Notes under the pieces: generated by a model
What the model saw: only the letters and a program-made list of their open reading frames with translations
What the model was told of the DNA's origin: nothing
Database searches by the model: none
Made by a program: the position numbers and the translations under genes
Shown: positions 15,971-24,702 of the stretch, one piece after another
Layout: each line of letters starts with the position of its first letter
How positions within the stretch are numbered: the first letter of the stretch is position 1
Source: Pedobacter sp. PF22-3
GTDB lineage: Bacteria > Bacteroidota > Bacteroidia > Sphingobacteriales > Sphingobacteriaceae
Length of the DNA stretch: 34,157 bases
Reading direction: 5' to 3'
NCBI RefSeq assembly: GCF_026239555.1
Contig: NZ_JAPIVP010000027.1
Span: 1-34,157 of the forward strand

Positions 15971-18748
15971 ATGAATAAATCATTACAAATTCTGTTTTTA
16001 CTTCTTTTTTGTGCAGGCACAGCAAATGCCACAAAACTGAAAGGCCACGTTTACGATAAGCAAACTGGCGAGGCCATTGTAGGTGCAACAGTGGTTTTAG
16101 AAAACCCAAGACGTGTAACCAATACCGGACTAGATGGTACTTTCGAATTTAAGGATGTAAAAGTAGGTACTGCAAAAATTAGTGTAAGTTACATTACCTA
16201 CAGAACCATCGAAAAAACCTTTATGATCCTGAAGGAAGATAACGATCATTTAAAGTTTTACATGGAAAGTGATTCGAAAAGTCTTGATGATATCACCATT
16301 AAATCAAATGCGGTTAGTTCTACCGATCAGGGTGCAAGACGTTTAGAAAAAAATGCGCCGCAACTGATGAATATCGTATCAGGCCGGGCGATTGAAATTT
16401 CACCGGATTTAACGGTAGCCAATGTGATGCAGCGCATTTCTGGTGTGTCTATAGAGCGCAATAGCAATGGCGATGGGCAGTATGCGATATTAAGGGGTAT
16501 GGATAAACGCTATAATTATACTTTGGTAAATGGCGTGAAAATCCCAAGTCCGGATAATAAATACCGTTACGTTCCGCTCGATCTTTTTCCTGCTGATTTG
16601 CTCGATCGTTTAGAGGTTTATAAAACCCTTACCCCAAATTTAGAGGGCGATGCGATTGGAGGAGCGATTAATATGGTGATGAAAAATGCACCAGGCCAAT
16701 TGCAGGTAAATGCCAACGTTTCTACCGGTTATAGCCAATTGTTTTTCGATCGTAAGTTTACCAGTTACAATGCTTCAGGTATTAATTATAAATCGCCTTA
16801 CGAAGTAAACGGGAAAAACTATAATGCTACGCAGAACGATTTTACCAAAGGAACGCTTGATTATAAATATAAAAATCCTGCACCTAATTTAATCGGAAGT
16901 TTATCGTTAAGTAAGCGCTTTTTAGATAATAGATTAGGCGTAGTGTTGGCTGGTAGTTATCAAAATACCTATCGCGGTAGCAACAGTACGTTTTACAATA
17001 ATTCAGTTGTTGGTACAGATGCTTATGCCACTATTACCAGTAAAAGTTATCGCGAATTCTCTGAGCAACAGCAGCGTACAGGTTTGCATGCGAAGATAGA
17101 TTATGTCTTCAACAAAGACCATCAGATCAGTTTTTACAATGTGTATGTTAACCTGAAAAATCAACAGATTAGGGATGCCGTAACCACCACTTATAACAAG
17201 GATTATGATCCAATAGCAGGAAATGCACAGTTGGTTTTTGATACCCGTAGCCGTTTAACGGAGCAGCAGATTTACAATTCTACGCTGCATGGAGATCATA
17301 AATTTTTTGATGATAAATTTAAGGTGCAATGGTCGGCTGTTTATTCTTCTGCCAAAAACGATGTGCCTGAAAATACCAGTATCAGCCTTAATGGGTTGGA
17401 GCAGAATTTTCAGCGCAAACGCACCAGTTTAGTCAATACCAACCCGGTTACGCGCAGATGGGAACGCAATACCGACGAGGACTTGGCTGGTTACCTTGAT
17501 TTGACTTACCATGTTTTATCAGGAGAACATAAGCTTGATATTATGGCAGGAGGTTTATACCGGGATAAACAAAGAAGCAGCTTCTTTAATAATTACAATA
17601 TGGCTCAGGGGGCAGATCATGCAAATGATATTTACGGTGTAAATTTCCAAAATTATACCGACCTGAATCTGGTAGTCAGCAACCCAACAGGTGCAGTAGC
17701 CAATTCCCTTACCTACGATGCAACTGAGCAAACCGCTTCTGGTTATGGAATGTTTAAATATACTTCAGCTAAATTGGAAGTAATTGGTGGTGCAAGAGTT
17801 GAACATACCAATCAGGGCTATAATCTTCTTTTTCCGGCAGGAGAATCTTTTCCAAAAGGAAACCAGATTTATACCGATGTATTACCGAGTTTAACTGCAA
17901 AATATTTTTTAACAGAAAAAGCACAGTTACATGCATCTTACTATAAGGCCCCTAACCGTCCTGGCTTTTACGAAATTGTACCCGGAAAAGTTGTAAATGA
18001 AGAATTTCAGGAACGTGGTAACCCTAACCTGCAACGCGCACTGGCCGATAACTTCGATTTAAGATATGAACTTTTTCCCGGCGCTTCAGAGCAATTATTG
18101 GTTGGTGCTTTCTATAAAAGGATAAAAAACCCAATTGAATATACTTTTCAGGCTGATGCCGTTCGCGGTCAGGATATTTATTATAGTCCAGGGAACTTTG
18201 GTACCGCCAATAATTATGGCGCAGAGGTAGATTATATTAAATATTTTAGTAAAATTGGTGTAAAGGCCAATTATACCTACACCCATTCGCGCATTAACAC
18301 CACTAAAACCACCAGGGTGATCAATAGCACTACCGGAGATACCGAGCCTGCAAATGTAAACCAGGAACGTCCGCTTTATGGTCAGTCAGCACACATTGCT
18401 AACCTATCGTTATTGTTTAAAGACACTAAAAAAGGCTGGGATGCTCAGTTGGCAGGTGCCTATACCGGACCACGTATCAACACCGTTTCACAGTTTTTAA
18501 ATAACGATTTGTGGCAGGAAGGGTTTGTACAGGTGGATGCCTCTGCAGAGAAACGTTTTAAAGGTGGCATCAGTGTTTTTGTTAAAGCCAATAACATTTT
18601 AAATACCCCAACAAAACTATTTATAAAAGGTACAAACCCGGCAAATAACGATATCAATGAAGATTTGGTTAAAAATGGGAACACCTTGATCAGAAGCGAT
18701 TATTACGGCCAAAATTATCTTATTGGCTTTAAATATAAATTTAATTAA
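15971..18748 (+). CDS. TonB-dependent receptor of the phytate locus
   Basis: A 925-residue outer-membrane receptor. Signal peptide 1-20 (ANA|TKL), carboxypeptidase-regulatory-like domain (about 22-105), plug (about 125-240) with RISGVSIERNSNGDGQY, ILRGMDKRYNYTLVNG and EGDAIGGAINMVMK, and a barrel ending in YLIGFKYKFN. The plug wording resembles the TIGR01782-like group rather than SusC or classical siderophore receptors. It is followed 22 bases later by a beta-helix lipoprotein and then a beta-propeller phytase, so its likely cargo is phytate or its lower inositol phosphates, taken up with TonB energy. Beta-propeller phytase genes next to TonB receptors have been reported in several bacterial groups. 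No SusD partner is present. The cargo is inferred from context. Confidence 0.85.
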   Translation: MNKSLQILFLLLFCAGTANATKLKGHVYDKQTGEAIVGATVVLENPRRVTNTGLDGTFEFKDVKVGTAKISVSYITYRTIEKTFMILKEDNDHLKFYMESDSKSLDDITIKSNAVSSTDQGARRLEKNAPQLMNIVSGRAIEISPDLTVANVMQRISGVSIERNSNGDGQYAILRGMDKRYNYTLVNGVKIPSPDNKYRYVPLDLFPADLLDRLEVYKTLTPNLEGDAIGGAINMVMKNAPGQLQVNANVSTGYSQLFFDRKFTSYNASGINYKSPYEVNGKNYNATQNDFTKGTLDYKYKNPAPNLIGSLSLSKRFLDNRLGVVLAGSYQNTYRGSNSTFYNNSVVGTDAYATITSKSYREFSEQQQRTGLHAKIDYVFNKDHQISFYNVYVNLKNQQIRDAVTTTYNKDYDPIAGNAQLVFDTRSRLTEQQIYNSTLHGDHKFFDDKFKVQWSAVYSSAKNDVPENTSISLNGLEQNFQRKRTSLVNTNPVTRRWERNTDEDLAGYLDLTYHVLSGEHKLDIMAGGLYRDKQRSSFFNNYNMAQGADHANDIYGVNFQNYTDLNLVVSNPTGAVANSLTYDATEQTASGYGMFKYTSAKLEVIGGARVEHTNQGYNLLFPAGESFPKGNQIYTDVLPSLTAKYFLTEKAQLHASYYKAPNRPGFYEIVPGKVVNEEFQERGNPNLQRALADNFDLRYELFPGASEQLLVGAFYKRIKNPIEYTFQADAVRGQDIYYSPGNFGTANNYGAEVDYIKYFSKIGVKANYTYTHSRINTTKTTRVINSTTGDTEPANVNQERPLYGQSAHIANLSLLFKDTKKGWDAQLAGAYTGPRINTVSQFLNNDLWQEGFVQVDASAEKRFKGGISVFVKANNILNTPTKLFIKGTNPANNDINEDLVKNGNTLIRSDYYGQNYLIGFKYKFN

Positions 18749-18770
18749 TAGCATTTTAAGAAACAAAGAC

Positions 18771-20030
18771 ATGAAATCAAACCAGATTTTTAAATTATTT
18801 ATCCTTGTTGTGCTAGCCTTGGCAGGATGTAAGAAAGCCAATATAGATGTTGATACCACAGCTGTTGATGGCTCGGCAATTGGTGAGGTTTCAGGGGTTT
18901 GGGCAAAAGGCAGTACGCAGGTAATTAAAGGCGACATTGTAATCCCTGAAGGGAAAACGCTAACGATTGAAGAGGGCGTAACAGTGCTGATGGATACGGT
19001 TGCCAAACCAGAAATTATTATAAAAGGTAATCTGTATGCACTTGGAACTGCAGAAAATCCAATCAGGTTTACGGTAAATGAATTATATAAAACCGCATCA
19101 AAAAAATTTGGAAAGCTTTGGGGCGGCATTTTGGCCGGCCAAACATGTGAGGAACTGGTGCTTGATCATGTAATTCTCGAATATGCTGGCTCCACTACTT
19201 CAGATGCTTCAACATCGGTTAAGATGGGACTTTATAAAGCAAGGGCCGGAGAAAACTTACCCGCGCTCTGGTTTGCCAATGCTAATGGTAAATTAGTGGT
19301 TCAAAATAGCATCTTCAGAAACCTCCAGGAAGATTGTACTTACATTGATGGAGGAAAGATTATTTTTGCCAATAATGTGTTTTATACCACTGGCGTAACA
19401 GGAGGAGAAGCCATGAACTTTAAATCGGGTTGTTTGGCAGATGTGGCCTATAACCTGGTTTATAGCACCAATACCAATGCCTTAAAATTATCTAACACTG
19501 GAGATAAAACACCACAAGCCTATATTATTGCCTATAACAATACCATGGTGAATACGGGCTGGAGAAGACCAACGGCCAAAGGTGGATCAATCTGGCTGGA
19601 GAGTACAGTACGTGCAGACCTGTATAATAATCTTTTCGCCAATACCCGTTTTGGTGTAAAAAGAGATCCAAAAAAGCCTGAAGATAGCCGTTCTGCTTAT
19701 AGCAATAACTGGTATTATGGTTTCGATCAGACCACTGTAAATCAGTTTCAGCCAACTGGCGATATTGTAGGAGGTAAAAACGATGTGATCAGCAAAGTTG
19801 CCGGTGCAAATGATCCTAAATTTGTAAATTATCCTTTAAATACAGCGGTTACCAATGCCGATTTCAATACCGCATGGGATTTTCACCTTCAGGGTAACTC
19901 ACCAGCTTTGGGTAAAGGCATCACCAACTTTACCCGCCATTACCAGGCCGGAATTACAATGAAAAATGGTATCACCTATAGCTCACCTTCACCATCAACA
20001 TTTGTTGGTGCATACGGAACTAAAATATAA
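18771..20030 (+). CDS. Parallel beta-helix lipoprotein of the phytate locus
   Basis: A 419-residue lipoprotein with lipobox LALAGC (Cys20). The body has repeated short-strand sequence with asparagine-rich turns (for example KLVVQNSIFRNLQ, GKIIFANNVFY, ADLYNNLFANTRFG), typical of right-handed parallel beta-helix proteins, and a PEGKTLTIEEGVTVLMD start module seen in secreted Bacteroidota relatives. No catalytic lyase or hydrolase motif is obvious. I start it at 18771, where the signal peptide begins; an in-frame ATG at 18723 overlaps the receptor gene. It lies between the receptor (22-base gap) and the phytase (2-base gap), the place a SusD would occupy in a glycan locus. A ligand-binding or receptor-capping role is possible but not shown. 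Confidence 0.7.
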   Translation: MKSNQIFKLFILVVLALAGCKKANIDVDTTAVDGSAIGEVSGVWAKGSTQVIKGDIVIPEGKTLTIEEGVTVLMDTVAKPEIIIKGNLYALGTAENPIRFTVNELYKTASKKFGKLWGGILAGQTCEELVLDHVILEYAGSTTSDASTSVKMGLYKARAGENLPALWFANANGKLVVQNSIFRNLQEDCTYIDGGKIIFANNVFYTTGVTGGEAMNFKSGCLADVAYNLVYSTNTNALKLSNTGDKTPQAYIIAYNNTMVNTGWRRPTAKGGSIWLESTVRADLYNNLFANTRFGVKRDPKKPEDSRSAYSNNWYYGFDQTTVNQFQPTGDIVGGKNDVISKVAGANDPKFVNYPLNTAVTNADFNTAWDFHLQGNSPALGKGITNFTRHYQAGITMKNGITYSSPSPSTFVGAYGTKI

Positions 20031-20032
20031 AA

Positions 20033-21118
20033 ATGAAACATAATAATATATTGAAATTTGCCGCTTTTGCGGTTTTAAGCCTGACCATTTCTTGTAAAGG
20101 AGGCGCGCAAATTGGAAATAGCACAGCCGTAAAACCCTTATATGTATCTGATCCTGTTGATGTTGATACCGATGATCCTGCGATCTGGGTAAACCCAAAT
20201 GATCCTGCACAATCTTTGGTAATCGGTACTGATAAGGATACTAATGGTGGTTTATATGTTTTCGATCTGAAAGGTAAAATCATCAAGTCAAAAACTGTAA
20301 AAGGCTTAAAGCGACCTAATAACGTTGATATTGCCTATGGTTTGTTATTGGCTGGAAAAAAAACAGATATTGCGGTTACGACCGAACGTTACACGCATAA
20401 ACTGCGGATATTTTCCCTTCCTGATATGAAAGCAATCGACAATGGCGGAATTCCGGTTTTTGTTGGCGAAACAGGAGCAGAGTACCGTGATTTGATGGGG
20501 ATTTCGATGTATACCGATCCAAGTGGAAAAATTTATGCAATTGTTGGTCGTAAAACGGGGCCTAAAGACGGAAGTTATCTTTGGCAATATTTGTTAACTG
20601 ATGACGGAAAAGGCAACGTTAAATCAGATTTGGTGCGGAAATTTGGCCTGTATAGTGGCAAAAAAGAAATAGAAGCCATTGCCGTTGATAACGAACTGGG
20701 CTTTATTTATTATTGCGATGAGCAGGTAGGTGTTCGCAAGTATTATGCAGACCCCGCCAAAGGAGATAAAGAATTGGCGCTATTTGGACAAGGCGATTTT
20801 GCTGTCGACAATGAAGGAATCGCTATTTATAAAACTTCAGGAAATAAAGGATATATCCTGGTATCCGATCAGGGCGCCAGGCAATTAAAAGTGTACGATC
20901 GGGTAGCTAAAGCCAATACGGCTAATCCTCATCCACTGTTAACTACCATAAAATATTCGGCTAATCAAACAGATGGGATTGATGTGGTTTCAGTTCCTTT
21001 GAATACAGATTTTAAACACGGTTTGCTGGTTGCGATGAGTGATGATAAAACCTTTCATTTTTACAAATGGGAAGATATAGCAGGTAAAAAATTGACTGTT
21101 AATAATCAATCAAACTAA
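20033..21118 (+). CDS. Beta-propeller phytase lipoprotein
   Basis: A 361-residue phytase of the six-bladed beta-propeller class, which removes phosphates from myo-inositol hexakisphosphate using calcium. Evidence: DVDTDDPAIWVNP (about 44-56), the conserved acidic start of the family, later DLMGISMY, the KKEIEAIAVDNELGFIYYCDE blade, DNEGIAIY (about 262-269), and SDQGARQLKVYDR. The N terminus ends in LTISC at residue 21, an acceptable Bacteroidota lipobox, so it is probably a lipoprotein on the inner or outer membrane. Length fits the family. It is the last gene of the receptor/beta-helix/phytase operon and identifies the operon as a phytate scavenging system for phosphate or inositol. Lys and acidic residues lining the site cannot be checked without alignment. 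Confidence 0.9.
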   Translation: MKHNNILKFAAFAVLSLTISCKGGAQIGNSTAVKPLYVSDPVDVDTDDPAIWVNPNDPAQSLVIGTDKDTNGGLYVFDLKGKIIKSKTVKGLKRPNNVDIAYGLLLAGKKTDIAVTTERYTHKLRIFSLPDMKAIDNGGIPVFVGETGAEYRDLMGISMYTDPSGKIYAIVGRKTGPKDGSYLWQYLLTDDGKGNVKSDLVRKFGLYSGKKEIEAIAVDNELGFIYYCDEQVGVRKYYADPAKGDKELALFGQGDFAVDNEGIAIYKTSGNKGYILVSDQGARQLKVYDRVAKANTANPHPLLTTIKYSANQTDGIDVVSVPLNTDFKHGLLVAMSDDKTFHFYKWEDIAGKKLTVNNQSN

Positions 21119-21162
21119 TAATTTTTTTTGAAAAGCAATGGCAGAAGCATTTGGGGAGGTTT

Positions 21163-21193
21163 AAAAAAAAGCTGGATCATTTAAGATCCAGCT
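21163..21193 (-). terminator. Rho-independent terminator after the pectate lyase gene
   Basis: AGCTGGATC (21170-21178) and GATCCAGCT (21185-21193) form a perfect 9-pair stem with a 6-base loop. On the minus strand it is followed by a run of eight T. It lies 111 bases past the pectate lyase stop. On the plus strand it could also slow transcripts from the phytase gene, although the T-run is on the other side. Confidence 0.7.
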
Positions 21194-21303
21194 CTTACCT
21201 GTGATATGCTTTGCATATTTAGGTTATTTAACAGCTTAACCTGACCGGTTTAAAATTAATATTCAATCTTCTCCCATTGATAATTATAAGATTTTAGTTG
21301 CCG

Positions 21304-22419
21304 CTATAAAGATGTGCAGCTGTTACCAGAAAGTGTGGCACCTGCGCCGGTAGATGCCGTAACAGTTGATTTTACATTGGCAGCATTAAGTACGGTGAGG
21401 CTGTAGGGTACAGTAAAAGCCGTTACCCCGTTGCCCGTTTTATTTCCGGTAACAGCTGTAAAAATGTTATTCTTTTCCTGTACCGCTGTAGCTGTATTGC
21501 TCATTAAATCGATTGGAATTTTAACATTCTCAAATACATTTGATTCTATTAAAATATTGGCTTCAAAACCAGCCTGTACGCAATTTTTGCTTACGGTGCT
21601 GTTAAAGTAGTTGTTAACAATATGTAATTTTCCAAACCTTACGCGGGGCATCCTGGCCACACAGCCCTGAGCCCACCAACAACGTACAAAAGTAATTCGG
21701 AAGTGGTCTCTGTCGGCAGTAGCGCTATCGCTTGATCCGATCAGGTCCGAAAAACGGTGATCATCTGATCCTCCGGGCCCACCTGCCCGTGGTGTTTTTA
21801 AATAGGTAAATTTGCAATAAGACACAGTAATATAATCAGAGGTGTTTTTGATATCAAAGTTGCCATCTACGCCATCCCTAAATTCGCAGTGGTCTACCCA
21901 AACGTTATTACTGGCATCTAATGTCACATTATCCCACCCATCTACATCATAAGCACCCGGCCCTTCAAAAATCAGGTTTCTGATAATGATGTTGTTGCAG
22001 CGTTTTACATAGAGAATGCCCGAATTATCTTTTGTTTGATCGGCTGAAACAATTTTTGCTCCAGATGAGCCAAAAATTGTTTTTCCTGTTTGGTCCTGAA
22101 AAGAAATCCGACCACCTGATGGAATGGTAATGGTGCCATTAACCTGGATCATTTTGATGCTGGTATTTTGTATTGCAGATTTTAATGCTGTATAATTGGT
22201 TACTACGGTTGCTCCAGCCTCTCCGCCACCAGTGGTGCCTCCATTCTGTGATGCCCATCCTTTGGCAGTGCAAACTGCTTCGGTTGTTGCCGTTAAAGAT
22301 TTAGAGGATAATTCAGTGTTTTCTGGTTCTGTAGCTAACTTTGCATTCTTTTTGCAACTGAATAGCATTAAACACATGGCTATAGCCATGAAATTGAGGT
22401 AAAAATGTTTGTTTCTCAT
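21304..22419 (-). CDS. Pectate lyase family 1 lipoprotein
   Basis: A 371-residue secreted polysaccharide lyase of family PL1, cutting polygalacturonate by beta-elimination. The N terminus is a lipoprotein signal (LMLFSC, Cys22), followed by a Ser/Thr-rich linker and a right-handed beta-helix. Family marks are VWVDHCEF (173-180), the acidic DGVDGNFD stretch that would help bind calcium, and ARMPRVRFGKLHIVNNYF (255-272), where Arg256 and Arg261 match the RxPxxR catalytic signature. It is a single gene, convergent with the phytase, with its own terminator. No SusC/SusD pair or other pectin genes lie beside it, so it is not part of a full pectin utilisation locus. Both pectin and phytate are plant-derived, which fits a soil or plant-associated lifestyle. 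Confidence 0.88.
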   Translation of the reverse strand: MRNKHFYLNFMAIAMCLMLFSCKKNAKLATEPENTELSSKSLTATTEAVCTAKGWASQNGGTTGGGEAGATVVTNYTALKSAIQNTSIKMIQVNGTITIPSGGRISFQDQTGKTIFGSSGAKIVSADQTKDNSGILYVKRCNNIIIRNLIFEGPGAYDVDGWDNVTLDASNNVWVDHCEFRDGVDGNFDIKNTSDYITVSYCKFTYLKTPRAGGPGGSDDHRFSDLIGSSDSATADRDHFRITFVRCWWAQGCVARMPRVRFGKLHIVNNYFNSTVSKNCVQAGFEANILIESNVFENVKIPIDLMSNTATAVQEKNNIFTAVTGNKTGNGVTAFTVPYSLTVLNAANVKSTVTASTGAGATLSGNSCTSL

Positions 22420-22724
22420 TTTAATTTGGTTAGAATTTTAATGTGGGATAGATTAAATGTTTTTGCTTAGTAGGTTAATGATTGCTTTGTTGTATTAGTT
22501 AAATTACGAACAATACCTGCTTAAGAAGTTTGTTTTGGTTTAAATATTTATGCAATCGTTCACGGGATCGATTGCGGAAGCATAAAGCTGGCTGGTATTA
22601 AGCAATGAATCTGAAAGACAATGGCGGGTTATAATGGAAAAAATAGTGAAGCGGGAAAGGTATTAAGTCTCTTTATACGTCATGCTGCGGGGCTGTGGTT
22701 AGAAGAATTTTCATTTTTTTGGAC

Positions 22725-22781
22725 CCATATAAGACATTTAAGGGCCATATAAGCTTACGTGTTCTTATATTTCTTATATGG
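22725..22781. repeat. CCATATAAGACATT-type intergenic repeat, copy 2
   Basis: CCATATAAGA (22725-22734) and TCTTATATGG (22772-22781) are perfect 10-base inverted arms. The interior keeps the ATATAAGCTTA and CTTATATT words of copy 1 at 381-427 in the same order. Confidence 0.65.
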
Positions 22782-22928
22782 TGTGAAAGCCTAAAGGATT
22801 ATTTAATGAATGAGGTATTCTTAGGTGTATAAGGTGGTTAATTACAGCGTAATTTTTAATTTTTAGGACTATCTTAGACATTTTCGCTTAAGGAGTTTTA
22901 CAGGGTGCAAAATCTTAAACCTAATAAG

Positions 22929-23017
22929 CAATGACGAAATTTCTATTTGTGAATGGAGAAATCTTTTTACATAGTTCAAAGATTTCTCCATTTCGCTGCG
23001 CTTTAGTCGAAATGACG
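22929..23017. repeat. REP-like hairpin element
   Basis: AATGGAGAAATCTTT (22952-22966) and AAAGATTTCTCCATT (22978-22992) form a perfect 15-pair stem with an 11-base loop. Read on the minus strand the element begins with CGTCATTTCGAC (23017-23006), the same opening as the elements at 6422 and 34070. Confidence 0.7.
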
Positions 23018-23265
23018 GCGATTTTTTTAAAAGTGTTATTAATAGCTTGCCAAAGGATATGTTTTAAATGTCTTACAAGGCGTTTCGACGACCTGTTCCG
23101 ATTCATCGGAAGGCTCAACGTGACAAATTCGATTGAATTATAATTGATGATGTAGCCTCTTTTTAGTTATTGCTTAAAAACTCTGGTACAGCGCAGCGCA
23201 AAAACGGTGAAATACAAGAATGATTAATGGAAATGATAAAAAACTGAATTTGACGATTCATCTGT

Positions 23266-24162
23266 TTAAACCGCAATGTTATTCGACATTTTATACTCAG
23301 AAGGCGTAATCCCTGTTTGTTTTTTAAAATACTTTCCAAAAAAAGAGGAGTTGCTAAAGCGCAGTTCCATGGCTACCTCCGAAATATTCATCACATGGCT
23401 GGTTAGCAACAATTTTGCTTCCCTGATCACCATTTCATCAATGATTTTACCTGCTGTTCTATCTGTTACCTGTTTCACCACCTGCGATAAATGCCTGGGT
23501 GTAATGCGTAAACAGTTGGCATAATAAGTTACGCGTTTTTCTTTCTTAAAGTTTTCTGATACCAATGACAAAAACCTATTGGTAAGTTCTGTCTTGCTAT
23601 CATGCACAAAAGGCAATGAATCTTTCTGTTTGTTTTTTAATAGAAACAGGTCATACAGTAGTTCCAGAAAGCTGTTGTGGACGATGTTTTTAATCTGTGG
23701 AGTATCTTTAGATACGTTCAGTTTTTTATGCAGGGCAAGCATATCATAATAAATGAATGTATGTTCCTCTTTTGACAATGAAAATTTATGAGTAGGGTCG
23801 TTCTGGAACATTCTATAAGCTTCTCCACTATTAAAGAATACGCCCTTGGTTTTTAAATAACTTTTGTTAAAGTGGATGCTGATAAAAGAAACATCGCTGT
23901 TATCCTTAATCTCATAAATGGCATGTGGAAAAATGAGGAGAATATCCCTTTGGTTTAATACATGTTCTACAAAATTTATCTTCAGGTTCATCTTTCCTTT
24001 TGTGATCAGAATTAAAGCATAACTCGATATACGGAAAGGCTCTGAACTGCAATAATGGGGATCAGTGCTATGGTGGATTTTCGCCATCAGGCCATCGTTT
24101 AAAGAAAGCGCTTCCTCATGTTTTTTTTCTGAAAAAGTTTTATGGAGTAACTCTTGTTGCAT
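23266..24162 (-). CDS. AraC family transcriptional regulator
   Basis: A 298-residue regulator with an N-terminal cupin-like sensing half (about 25-165) and a C-terminal AraC/XylS double helix-turn-helix (about 195-292). The DNA-binding half shows ITPRHLSQVVKQVTDRTAGK and the closing signature FSNSSFFGKYFKKQTGITPSEY, both standard. The sensing half contains EPFRISSYALILITKGKMNL, common among Bacteroidota members, usually with unknown ligand. It is divergent from the sphingolipid/inositol-lipid operon over about 540 bases and is preceded by a good promoter at 24280-24309 with a leader of roughly 110 bases. Control of the divergent operon is plausible but not demonstrated. Confidence 0.9.
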   Translation of the reverse strand: MQQELLHKTFSEKKHEEALSLNDGLMAKIHHSTDPHYCSSEPFRISSYALILITKGKMNLKINFVEHVLNQRDILLIFPHAIYEIKDNSDVSFISIHFNKSYLKTKGVFFNSGEAYRMFQNDPTHKFSLSKEEHTFIYYDMLALHKKLNVSKDTPQIKNIVHNSFLELLYDLFLLKNKQKDSLPFVHDSKTELTNRFLSLVSENFKKEKRVTYYANCLRITPRHLSQVVKQVTDRTAGKIIDEMVIREAKLLLTSHVMNISEVAMELRFSNSSFFGKYFKKQTGITPSEYKMSNNIAV

Positions 24163-24279
24163 AAAATCGGTCAGTGTTTTTTAATAATTTCTTAACAGAT
24201 TCAATCATCTTTTACACTACAATTTCATCCATCCTTTTTTGGATAGTTTTTGCCCTTTATCTGTCGGATTTTGTACCCG

Positions 24280-24309
24280 CAAATGTAATGTTCAAGATCA
24301 TTTTTGCAA
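24280..24309 (-). promoter_or_regulatory. Bacteroidota-type promoter of the AraC-type gene
   Basis: On the minus strand TTG (24309-24307), 19 bases, TACATTTG (24287-24280) is an exact match to the Bacteroidota consensus. Transcription would start near 24274, leaving a leader of about 110 bases. Confidence 0.65.
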
Positions 24310-24489
24310 GCATAATTTTTTAAAATGACTAATTTCTGATTGATTTTAATCTTTTTGATTAAGAATTTTAAATATTTTAATATACTTAAATACAGTTATT
24401 TATGTGTTTTTTAATGCTTTTTTTGCTGTTTTTAACCTTTTTACTATTTTATAATAAAAGTCAGAATGTCAATTAGTCAATTCATCTGA

Positions 24490-24542
24490 ATGTCACATTT
24501 TGTTTATCCCACATTTTGACCAATATATCCCACATTTGAACC
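24490..24542 (+). promoter_or_regulatory. Direct repeats upstream of serine palmitoyltransferase
   Basis: ATCCCACATTTTGACC (24506-24521) and ATCCCACATTTGAACC (24527-24542) are direct repeats with a 21-base period, about two helical turns. A third partial copy, TGTCACATTTTG, starts at 24491. Direct repeats at this period are typical of AraC-family operators, and an AraC-type gene is divergent to the left. Confidence 0.4.
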
Positions 24543-24702
24543 TTTTTTAGGCTTCAATTCCGCGTTAAAATTGTGTGATCAAATCGTTTGGTTAATGTGT
24601 CCTTAATCTACGTCGTCGAATTTTAATTTATACGAGTAGCAATTGGGGTGCAGGCCAAGCTATCAGAAAAGGGTTTTAAAAACTGAAATATAAGTGTTCA
24701 GC

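Larger units (their letters stand above)
22420..23265. other. Repeat-rich intergenic region
   Basis: Gene-free stretch of 846 bases between the pectate lyase start and the AraC-type gene end. It holds the second CCATATAAGACATT element (22725-22781), a composite hairpin element (22929-23017), and a further palindromic fragment (23080-23125) with CCGATTCATCGG and CTCAACGTGACA. The short open frames here fall inside the hairpin elements and are not genes. No pectate lyase promoter could be picked with confidence. Confidence 0.65.
24163..24702. other. AT-rich divergent regulatory region
   Basis: A 540-base spacer between the AraC-type gene and the lipid operon. Besides the AraC-side promoter and the direct repeats above, I see no gene and no convincing promoter for the lipid operon. 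A weak candidate is TTTG near 24586, then 18 bases, then TACGTCGT. Confidence 0.55.

Noticed and set aside
18617..19129. A 170-residue frame antisense to the receptor end and the beta-helix gene start
   Set aside because: It crosses two well-supported genes and has no recognisable motif.
22931..23143. Short open frames on both strands in 22921-23143
   Set aside because: They are produced by the palindromic elements, which stay open in both directions by symmetry.
24694..24702. A GTG start for serine palmitoyltransferase
   Set aside because: It adds only three residues, and the ATG at 24703 is the simpler choice; not excluded.
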